Source of the DNA: Tubiluchus corallicola
Taxonomy: Eukaryota; Priapulida; Priapulimorpha; Priapulimorphida; Tubiluchidae
Length of the DNA: 64,000 nt
Assembly (NCBI GenBank): GCA_030141605.1
Contig: JAQGDQ010000016.1
Location: 1,256,999 to 1,320,998 of the forward strand
Reading direction: 5' to 3'
The notes beneath the pieces were generated by a model that saw nothing but the letters and a program-made list of their open reading frames with translations, was not told where the DNA came from and did not search any database. Positions 43,812 through 55,800 of the stretch are shown here, piece after piece; positions within the stretch are counted from its first letter, which is position 1, and every line of letters begins with the position of its first letter. The position numbers were made by a program, and so were the translations under genes.

Positions 43812-46800
43812 TATACTATATACTATATATATATATGCTTGACTATATATATATATAGTTGAATGACATGGAATATATATACATATAATATTATATTCTG
43901 TAAATGCAAAATTATTAATATTAATTTATTTATTAGCCACAGTTGCTTGGCAGGTAGTTTTTAAACATTTTTGTGATAGTATGTGTACTTAAATACAATT
44001 CTATCAACCGTAGGAGCTGGCGTACAAAATATTTCAAAGTTAAACCAAAATAAAAAAGAATAAAAATTCGTTTCAAAGTCAAATTCAGAAAAATTTGTTA
44101 ACCCGAAGTAAAAAAGAGATATTTTGGAGATTTTTGTAAAATCACATACGTGAATATTGGCATCTTCGGGACACAAATAGCCTTCTGGTTTGTTTAATGG
44201 TCTGAGTCACACTGGTATTCATGACATAGATTAACTTACAAAATCACACGTGAGAATGACGATATGATACTTTTTGCCTAAATTTTGTTATTTTAGAAAA
44301 GTTAAATATTCGTGTTTCTCGTGTCATTTTACACTGTGCAGTATGTAGCTGTGCTATGAGGAAGTGTAAATAATACACATATGATCACACCACTATGAAG
44401 CACAAGGGTACATGGCCTCTTCGTTTGGAAATCGTGTTATTACTGTCTAATATAATACTTTGGTCTTTTAACCTTTAGATTTTGAAAGTCGATAAATGAA
44501 TCTTTTGCATTTTCAGTTTATTAAACTTCACCTTATTGTTAGTAGTTTGGCTGCAAGGGCAAAAAGAATTTATGCATGCTTTACTTTTATTATAAATGAT
44601 TTTTACAATTGTAACTCCAGACTTCCACACTTAATGTTAGGGATTTAAAAAATAAGTCTTTAAAATAGTATGAATAGCGTCTTAAATGATACAAGGCTGT
44701 GAGTTCAAGTTTTAATTTGAATTTGTTAAATTTTGTGATTGACATTCATAAAATTTAGTCATGTGCTATAAAATTGTTCATAAAGAGCTATATCTAAATG
44801 TTGACAAACTTGTCAACAAAACCAAAAGTAACCATTCGCTCAAACTCTTTGTTAGGCGTACTGCAAAAAAAGCTTTTGCTGACTTTTTCTCGAACAAGGT
44901 TGTCCCTATCTGGAATAGCTTACCCGCACAACTAAATGGATTTCCACTTGTAACAGCACAGACCCAAAACATTTTAAAACTAGGTTAGATGCTGTGGACT
45001 TAATTGGATTTTTGCTTTTTGATTGGCTCTTATAAGCAAGTAATTCAGCCTCTGAGCGTCTCCCCAACATCATAAATTCGATGATTTTTTTATGTAAACA
45101 CTTGCTTTTTAATTATGGTTTGTGTGTGATGTGAAAATAAATTAAATTAAAATTTAAAAAATTAAAACTCTTTTATACTTTCAAAACTGCATGAAATTTG
45201 CATGTAGTTTATTGCCACCAGGCAGCTGTTATATGTAGTTTTAAATCTGTATGTAATCGTTATATTAATTAATTTTAGCGGCAATGTCACAAAAAGTGCT
45301 TTGATTACCCATATATAGTGTTCTGCTAATGGACCGTAGTGCTAGTGAACCAAAAAAATCGATTTTTTGCATAGGATAAGTGATTTTAAATGAACCAATG
45401 ACGTGGTTAAATGAACAGCAAATTCCGAAAAAATGATAAGGGAAAAAGATTACTGTATTACCATAGTTCATGAATGACACTTGGCTGATGGGGGCCCATG
45501 TACTGAAGCCGTCATATGTACAGCAGGCAGCTAGGTTCTATTTTGGGTTTGCGGTTTCTGCCCTGTTTAACATCATTAGGCTGAAGATTTTCACAGCATC
45601 CCATGACCTACGCGTCTTAGTCGTGAAATTGTATGCCAGGGTGAGAAATTGTCGAATCAAAATCTGAAGTTTAATTTGATTTATTTGTTGCTAGCTACTC
45701 ATTAGAAACTCAGGACTTACAAGCGCTGCTGCAATTATGCTATGTGATTAAATTTATGCAGGGTACCAGAGGCTGGACATCCTTTTACCACATCAGATAT
45801 GTGAAGACCCTTTCAAAAACGTCAGCATTTGAATAATGTACAACTATGAATATTGCTCTAAATATGATAGACATTTAGGATAACTTAGCTTAAACTGTGT
45901 GCTTTATTTGTAGTGTAAAGCTTTTAAATCAGTCTTAAAATTTTTCAAATGGTCTACTCTTAAACTTTCTACCAACTAACGCTACCTGAATAACAAGATT
46001 GAAAATCACAAATGTATAAAAAAAAGTTTTCTATTTTGAGCTGTCTCCCTGATAATGCAATATGTAAAGTGAACCAATATCAGTCTTCTTCAACATAAGA
46101 AGTTGAGTATTTTTCTTATGACAAAAATTTCTGCAGAAATCAGACTGCGAGAGTTTATAAACCATTAACTTTAAGTTTTTTAATGTATGACTTCACTAAC
46201 TTATGTGACCATTTAGTAAATTTAAATTAAAAAAACGTTAAAGAAATTAAAATGTAGATCCACTGAATAAAAAATCCCACAGTTAAAAAACAAGGAAAAG
46301 GTAAGTTCTAAGCACAACGTTTCGAAAAAAATTCTTTTTTGTACCTTTGTATTCACCTAAAAAACTACTATAGTGGTTCGAAACGTCACGCACTTTCTTT
46401 GTTCTTTCTTGTTTTTTCTTATTTTTTTTGGTCACTGTCGCAGTTCTTGTTACTAAGAATACTATTGCATATATTGATAAATTCGGTACATTTTTTTCCA
46501 CAATAGGGGCCATTATAGGGCTATATACCAGCTAAAAATTAAACACAATTTACACAGAGTAAAATATTTAAGGCCTTTTTTGATCATGAATTTTCCGTGC
46601 CATAAATGTTCTCATTGACTTTAGGTTACATTTTTAACATTATTGCTCATCTTGAAAACGTGAACATAATAAATTAAATTTAAGCCACCTCTAATCTCCT
46701 CGTCACCCGTGGCCCGCATGTGACCTTCTCTTGGCTGAGTTAATGGACTAAGAAAACAATCCGACAGGAGATACACAAACTCTGAGGTTTGAAAAACTTA

Positions 46801-49800
46801 TGGCTCGTTTTTTCCTTCTTAATTTTAAAATTGGAAAGTTGGTTTCCGCATGTTGGAAATAAATGCCATGTGTTTCAGGGAAAAGTATAAATTATCCTAC
46901 GCAAGGTGCTTATTTTCGAGCATCGATCAATACAAAAGCGGAATACGGTCAGAAAAGACACTTTTTGTCAGAAACACTGTATCTAGCTTTTGCTTTTAAA
47001 TTCTGAGCTTAGCTATGGGCGCTATACTTGTACATACCTTTTCCATCATAAATACTGTACATGTGGATAGCATATTCTCTTTTTAAATTTTGGCTTGCCG
47101 TTTAAATTTACATTAGCCGGTGTTACTGTATGTGTAAATTACGTGTACAGAATGGCATACTGTAAATGTGACGAAAGGGACTACTGTACAACTTAGTCTG
47201 TATTTACTAATTTTAGTTACCAGTAGTTTAAAAAATCGCATGTTTTACTCTAGAGCTTTTTTAAAAATGTTTAAACCCGGTTGGACTAATGTTCTCATTT
47301 TAGTTTACTGTTGCATCTTATAATAGAGCTCGTTTTTGATGCTAAATAGAACTCATGCTTGCCCCGAATTAGACTATTTCTCTGTTTTGTAGATTTTTGC
47401 AGTAGTGGAACTTCGTAGAAATATTAATGGTCTCTTAGGAACGCATCAGTTAGACTAATGTTCTGCCAATATCCATTCCTCCAACGTTGTGCAGTTACTT
47501 AAACTTACTTTCCATATGTTTTAAAACCCCCAAGGAAACAAATTTACCCATCTATCTTCAACTTGCTTGCCGCTAGCTCCGGGTAGGAGTACGCTTTAAT
47601 GATAACTGCTGTCTACCCTGTCTACGGGTCTAACTTTATGATTCTGTACTGCATAACAAAGTTGCATATATTGAATTGTCAGTTCCGTCTGTCTGTCTGT
47701 CCGTCAGTCACTACTTTTTCTCGGCCGTGGAGTAATGTAGGTTATCTATACCTCGCACGGACATAGGGCATCATTCAAGCTGTTAGTTTTTCAATCAATC
47801 GGTGTAGTTTTGAACTTTTGACGCATAACAATTATACGGTATAATAAGAATATTTTTATCGCTATAATAAGCTGCGTACCGCGACTATAGGTTTATTGGT
47901 CATATATGTTTGTTTGTATCTGTACGTCATGCGTCTCTAGATGTCTATACTTTCTATACGTCTATATGTATCTGTACGTTTATCAGTATCTGGCCATTTT
48001 TTTACGTAATTAACCGTCAAGTAACATTGAAGGATATCACCTCGCGCAGTGGAAGGGCATCTTTCAAGCGCGGAGCCGACTACAGAAGTTTCGGTCCTAA
48101 ACATCTATCTGTCTCTTTGTCTGTCAGTCTGTTACCACTTTCGCTCGCTCCCGAGTAATCTAAAAAGTTGAAACGTCTTACAACTGTAGGGCATGGTTCA
48201 ACCTCGTATACATACTGTAAATTTTGGGGTCAGTTGGCACAGCTTTCTTGAAGATTTGTGTATAGCAAAGTTCTGTAACTATCGCTCAAGTGTACGTGAT
48301 CGAGTGACAACTAAGTGAATTATGATTCATTATAAGCATCAGATAACAACAATCACTAACATATGTTATGCAGAAAACATATTTTTGTGACAGCCTCCAT
48401 GTACGTAAACCCGCAGGATATGATGGTAGTCTGTGGTTTTTCAAAGCCTTCAAGTATACCTGTATCTGAATTTAGATCTTTGTTTGAAGTTTTAAGTTTT
48501 TAAATCCACACGCATTGTAACTCGGACACGTTTAAAGTTTCTTCTATTAAAAATTCAAATTAGAATTCTGGCCAAATTAGAAATTTAGTATCATTTTAAG
48601 TGTCATTGGAGAATATACATCTTTGAAATTGTCTCAGAATATATCGACCTCGTCATGGCAACTATGTCCCTTTACTTAAGTTACTTTAGTTAAGATTCTG
48701 CTTATAGCAGAATCTTCTTGATTTTTTAATTTAGTTTGAGTTTAATATTATAAAATGCAAAAAAGTGCAAATTATATTTTTTTATTTTCCTGCAAGTTAT
48801 GTATGTTTTGTTTTGAGATTAAAATGATAATCTTTACGAATTTACCATCATATGCATACGTCTGTATTCTGACAGCACAAGTTTCCTTACCATCATTTTG
48901 CATTTTACTGCAGTTATAGTTTCATAGTAGACTGTTTGAGGATATCATATCCAGAACTTTCCAGAAATTTATTTTATGTCTATTCTCTACCGAACGTGCA
49001 AAACAGATGTGAAAAAAATCTGCCAAAGGACTGGAAAGATGTTCTTAAAACTACTCTGCCCTGTTATTAATAAGGTTCCCTTGTATACAAAAAGGATACT
49101 GTCAGAGCTTAAATTAAAACACTTGTAAAAATTTACTATAACCATTTTAAAGTTATCCGAATAATTACTTTTGTCATTACTGTTACAGACAAGAGGTGTG
49201 CAATACAACCTATAAACATCAAGCAGTGTCATAAACGAATGGTCTCATAAAATATATTTTTGTCCCTTGCTATAAAAATCTGGTCATATTTTTGTACAAA
49301 TGCAACCTTTTTATAAGTTGAACTGGTTTTCACGTTTGTTAGGCAGTGTTTGCATCTGTCATGCATCTTGAATGGACGTAGCTCATTTACGAGGAAGGAC
49401 GAAAACATATCACATTGTAGAAATGTAATGGTAATAAAAATAAATGAGATGTGACACTTCATTGCTCAGAAGAAGATTCTGTTTCAGAACTATAGAGAAA
49501 TTTTGGGCAATAACAGGAATGACAAGGTAACAGCAATGACTAGTGAGGTAACAGTACAACAAGAATGACACATATACACACTATATAAGCAACAACAAGT
49601 GTTTTATTAAATCTTCGTAACTGTTTGACAAGAACAGAAAAAATACAGCTTTTAAATTTTTTATAAAAAGAACAATATCCATAAAAAACTCACTATATAA
49701 TAAATTTTAATTTGAAAATCCGTCGTTTCTGCTATGCTCTAGCAATCTTTGTCAGGAGTATATTATGAGGCATTAAAATTCGAAACAAAACAAAAGCATT

Positions 49801-52800
49801 ATAGCAAAACTAAGGGTATCTATGAAAACAATAATCATAGAGGAGAAAAACAGAAAATGTAATCTATCATTAATATAATATAGAATGATAATTCTTTAAT
49901 ATATATATTATATATGTGTGTGTGCGTGTGCGCGCGTGCATGTGTGTGCGTGCATGCGTGTGTGATTTTTATTTAAAGCTAAGTTTTTACAATTAAGGCA
50001 GATTCAACTACGTGTTTCTTTAGTGATGTTCCTAGCTGGAAACGTTGGATTTCTCTAATGTAAATTTACTAATATTCATTATATAATGGATTGTTTATGA
50101 AATAGGTCAGAACAGATTTGGCCAAAAACAGATTTGTTTTAAGAAAAATCACAGGAACAGTAATCTTGTTGAAACTCAAACTGCACGTACATTATCGCAG
50201 CTGCTAATGGAACGCCATAAGAAAATATTAAATTATAAATGCCTTTGTCTTCTACAGGTACATCTATTGGCTAATCTACCCATGCCATTGTTTAAACTGT
50301 GAAAAGCAGAAACTTCATGTTGTGCTAGTTTCCTTTCTATAAGCCAGATGGTCTCTCTGCTACTACACAATACTACTCTGAAATATCAAGATATCTTCTT
50401 ACGTGTCATTGCTGTTACTTTGTTGTCACTCCTGTAACTTGAACGATTATAACAGGAGTGACAGTAACAGGAATGACTGTCAAGGAAAAAAACCTGCTCA
50501 CACGGGCTAACTATCCTACTTCACCCTTTCCAAATAATTAGATTCAACACAGTAAAGTACTAAAATTAACCAGGCATGATTATAAGCATTTTATGTTCTG
50601 TTTTCTAATAACGGGATATATAACAGTAATGATCATGAATTAACATATCCAGAAACAATGAACCCAAACTTTTGTCAGAAAACTTAAAAAAATATTGGAG
50701 AAGCCACCGTTAAAAAGTTTGCCAAATCACAATAGGTGGTGCTCTCTACTAACAAATATTTAAAACAATAGAGTCAATCAGTGGTACATGCCTCAGCTTT
50801 TCCACCAAAGTAACAGGAATGTCGTTGAACTTGGAGACACACGTGAAATTAAACAACACAAATATTTGCTAGTTCTGAAAGTATTTGGGAAGAGGAGTTT
50901 CACCTTTAGTGTGCTGTTTAGAATAAAATACTGCAAATTAGTTTTTAAACGGATACTTTCTGCCAAATCTATCTAGAAAAGTTGAAAATGGGCACTGGGG
51001 ACATAGGAAAAACTTTCACAGGAACTGATTTCAGCTTCAATAGAAATGTCCAAATCACTTTTCTGGCAACAAATACAACTGGAATAAGTTTCTTTGGTGT
51101 CTACCAGTCATGAGACAGTATTGCACCAGAAACTTTGTTATTTAAAAAAATTATCCTGGGACAAAAATTGTACGTTCTGTGGAGAATGGCCCACTTACAG
51201 AATGCTAATATTTTTCATCTGAAGACTGAAACTGAAAGGGTAAAAAAAGTGTAGAATATATACGGGTATCTCTTAATGGGAACGAGTGTGGATTGCAGAA
51301 AGATGACTGATGTCCCACGTTGTCCCACAACTTAAGAGGCTTATGGTACTAAATCAAATACTGCTTGTAAATCTGTTTCTGAAAGAAGTCGAAATAATTA
51401 ATTTAAAAAAGCCCAGTCTGTATTTTCGTAGGAGATGCTACTTAAGTAGTCCAGTCGGTATTGTATTGGCAGTTTATCTTGGAGCTTTGTTTGTTTTCTT
51501 TTGCGGTCAAGAGCGGGTTCTAGGCTTTATAGTTTAAAGCACCTAAGTTTAGCACTTGGAAAGGGAAGCCCAACTGACCCAGTAATTGGCGCGAAAAGAC
51601 ACAGTTCTGTAATGCATGGCTTCATATTCCAGCTGCTGGAGAAACTATATTTGGAACTGATCACAGCTTCCTCATAACTGCGCATGAGACTCGGAAAGCT
51701 TTCCGTGTGTCAAGGAACTGTATTTTTGTTTGCCTTGCATTTTATTCACTGTCTGAATAATGCAATAAGGCTGGTCTTGTGGTCGTGTTAGCGTGATTGC
51801 CTCTTTTATTTCAAAAAACACCTTGTTACACAAAGAAATTTTTTTCGAAAGTTGGCGGAGGTGATTAACAAATAATGGAAGCAGAAAGTCCATAATTATA
51901 GTTGCTAAAAATGGGTAAATGTAGTGTTGGAATAGGGGTGAGCATTCTCTACCAGAAAGCGAATTCGAATCGAATCGAATCGAATTTGTGACTTTCTAAT
52001 TCGAATTGAACCGAACTTCATTATTTCGATTTCAAATTGAGATTGAATGATTTTCGAACCAGTTTTCGAACCACCAGTAAAAATTAGTTTTACAAAGATC
52101 ATGCATATTACTCGACTTTGTTCTACAGTAAAACCACTAATAATGTGTCTAAAAAATTGTGCACAGAAATCACAGCTAAATTATGCTAATTGCATGGTGT
52201 TTCAAACATTTTAATGATAAAGAACGCATGTGGTTGAAGTGCTGAATTATTTGAATCTATTGTTTTAGGTTCGAAACGAATTCGAACTAAAAAACTCGTT
52301 CGCACTCAAACGTTCGATGCTCACCCCTAGTGTGGAACATAGTGTTGTTCAAATGCCAGTGTCTGCCAACTAGAATTCGTTAGGTTGATAAACAGAATGA
52401 TAAAAAAGTTACGAAACTAAAAGGCAAAATGTACAATATAATACTGGTCGACACCACATAGAAGCAGCCCCTGAAAGCGCCTAGTGAACTTAGTTCAATT
52501 GTATGATTTAGCTTTTGCTGAAGTTTTACTAAACGTTTACGAACATGTTAAGTTTTCTGGCACTCATAGCGGGTAGCAGTCTCGATGTAGCGAATCATTT
52601 CAGGTAGAGCGCGCTCATTGTCACCAGGATCATAGTTAATACTGTACAGACTACTGTCTATATGTTCTCTATAAAATTTATTAAATAGTGAAATGTTTGT
52701 AGTGAATCTTAGTGATAACACTAAGCATGGAAAACGACCCTTCAACTAACTTCTGAGTCTCATATAGAGCAAATTCGTGCAGTTTTGCTTGTCTCATTGC

Positions 52801-55800
52801 AAGATTTCAGGTAGTATAATATTAATTCAAATGCTTACTTTCCACAATATTTTTTGTACAGGGTGTCTCAGAAATCACTATAACACTTTACATTTCCTGT
52901 ATTTTTCAATAAGCAAAGCAAAATCTTTGAAAGTAATTCATACTGATGAACTGAAACCTTGAGAAATTCTTTTAGGCAAATTAGACGATAATCTGAAAAG
53001 ACTACTGCTCGAGTAGGTTTTTTCTATTTTAGCCACCTTCTTCAAGGACTTCAAGAGTTTTAGAGAACGTTACTGTGGCAAGTGGGGCATCTTGCATTGA
53101 AGAAGTCTCTCACAGCCCCTGAGTTGTGAGGAAGGGCTGCACCTTGTTGAAAAACTACATTGTTTTTAGTGCACTGCCGATGTGGTGCTCTAAATTTCCG
53201 CTGAAATTTTGACGTCATTTCTAACGCTACTGTCGTCGCCATAGCAACGGAGTTCCGGTCAAAAACTCAATAAAAATTGCCCTAGACCCTTTTTGATTCG
53301 AGTAAGAGCTTACCAAGATTGGACAAAAAATCAAAATATATAGTGACTTATAGAAGCCCTACAGATTAAACCCAGTTCAACCGTTTATTGGAAGAATTTA
53401 CATGCGTGATATATTAGAAGGTATTCTTTGGACATTCTCCATCAAACGCCACTTTTATCTACCACGCTAGTAGTCCATAAAACATTCATTTTGACTTATG
53501 ACGCCACACAGTTCAGCTTCAGCTTTTCTTTTCGAGAACTTTTTCATTGTATATTTGCATGTTTTGATAGGTGTAGAATGTCATGAGTGTCTCCAAATTC
53601 ACATAGAACCTTACTGGTAGGTTTGCCCTACCATCTAAGGTAATTTAATTGAAAAGGACTAGTGAAGGACTGCACAAATGTTTTGCGTAAACACGTGCGT
53701 CATTCAAAGTCTGTTTAAGCGTCGTAGAATTAATTGTGCATAATCACCCTAATTTTGTTAAGCAGTGCATGTAAGATAATGTTAACAGCTGTTGCTTCTA
53801 TTGCGTAAGACATTCGTCAGCATATTTATAGATAATTTCAAGGACCTACTGCTATGCACCACACTGCCACTAATTAATTAAATATTACTATATCTGGATT
53901 TGGGTATTTTCAGAAATCGTAGGTAACAAGCAAAGTGAAGCCCAGTTCAGGGTGCGAGCGTTCAGTGCAATAGAGAAGCCATAATCGCTGCCCCACATCT
54001 TGACTGCTTATTTCCGTCCTCCCACATCTTTTGCGTGCATGTGCGTGATGGATCAATATGATGCTGCTCTGTGCCGAACGCTACCTGTTATCAATAAATC
54101 ACTACTGTAGTTTCAGCTTATTGTTATTGGCTCGAAGAGAACTGTTGTCTGTGTGACCATTATGCTGTACATAAATAGCAGGGGTCTTTGAGGCCATCAC
54201 CAGATGTATAAGGTTGGAGGCATGTCCAAAATTAAACATTTATGCGCCTAATTCTAATGCAATCGTTCCAATGATCCAGTGCACAAGCCCCATAATTTTG
54301 TAAATATTTATTTATTAAATCAAGGCACCCGAAATACTGGAAATGTGAAAAATTCAACAATCTAATTATATCTGCTAGTGATTTATCGGGTGAATTATCA
54401 TTTTTTTCACCAGTAATAATGAAACACGTGTCTGACTCTAGTTGACCCTGCATTCTGGTATCCTGCGCTCATCATAATGCTTCTAATTTTGTAGTTGTGG
54501 AAGAACCAGTAGCTAGTAATATCAACAGTTAGGTGTATTAGTCATGTTTTGTATACATGCATATCATGTATACATTTTTCCTCGATGAACGCTAACGTTA
54601 GCTAAAAATTGCTTAGCTTGGATAAATTAAGAAAAACTATGCACCAACCTATGTTTGGCATTTATAAAGGCAAAATTACGATTGCTGGCATGTAATACTC
54701 GTAACTTGTGCACGTTCGTTCCAATAACCAAAGTTCACGTCTAAATTAAAAATACGGTTACAAGCTTTCTTTATAAATCACTTGCCAGGTTTCCCGTTAA
54801 TACGTGCAGTTCTGGCTGAACAAGACTGCATGTGTATTTGAACTCCACTCTCATTTACTCTTATCAAAACATTAGATAAAACAGTGATTTACAAAATTGT
54901 TGCTAGTGTTCTGCAAACATCGCTTAATAGCTTATTGCAGCGTACTGCAGTGCACTTTGACCTGTTTTGTCACATCGCATTCAAGATAGGATCTTCTTTT
55001 TCTTACGCATAATTAGCGTTCCAAAATCTTCACACTTGCGCAACTGCAATAATCCTAGAAAAGAGTATTCCCCAGTTATCAGGGATTAGCTGAAAAAGTT
55101 CTGTTTTGTATTAAGACTGCAGATAGTTTGCAAAAAATTTGGGCAATTTCAAGAGCAGAGCAGGCGATGCGAAACAGCAAAAGCTATTTGTGTATTGGAC
55201 TTGTTCATGGGAAAGCTCTTAATACATCATACGAAAGTAAGATCAGCGATGTTTTGAAATCACCCAGAAATTAAATAGTATTGCTCTCTAGGTCTACTTT
55301 ATGTTCTCATGTCGACTGTGCAGAGTTTAGAGATTAATCAGTGAATTTCTGGTTTATTAGACTTAAAATTAGTCCAGCATAAGTGATATTGTGGGCTAAT
55401 GGTACATAAAAATCGTATAGTTTTACATTGCTTGATTGGAGAAACCCACTTTTTACGATTGTCCAGTCATTATGCCTGAATTGCACATTTTTCTCCTTGT
55501 ATTTTGTATTTTGTAAAGTAGTACATTAGTAAGTATACTATGAGCCTATATGATGCTTTTCTTTTTAGGTGTGCCTTTCCCACCATCACATCGGCTCACA
55601 ATGTCAGAGGTGTTCGACGCAAAAGGGAAGCCTCGCATGGAAGTTATGAAGCAACACTTTATTTTAGAGGGTCGAGTAGAGGAAGCAGTAGCTCTTAAAA
55701 TTATAAATGATGGTGCCGCATTATTACGAGCTGAAAAAACAATGATAGATGTAGAAGCTCCAGTTACAGGTAAGCAGTAATTTCCCAGTAAACGCTTACT

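Larger units (their letters stand above)
41849..55568 (+). other. Calcineurin A intron 1, 13.7 kb
   Basis: No conserved exon of another gene was recognised inside. Contents listed separately: TA-rich inverted repeat, a LINE end, triplicated repeat block, alternating purine/pyrimidine tract, hAT-like element and mariner-like relic. A short coding-like minus-strand segment at 52548-52660 is unexplained. Confidence 0.6.
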
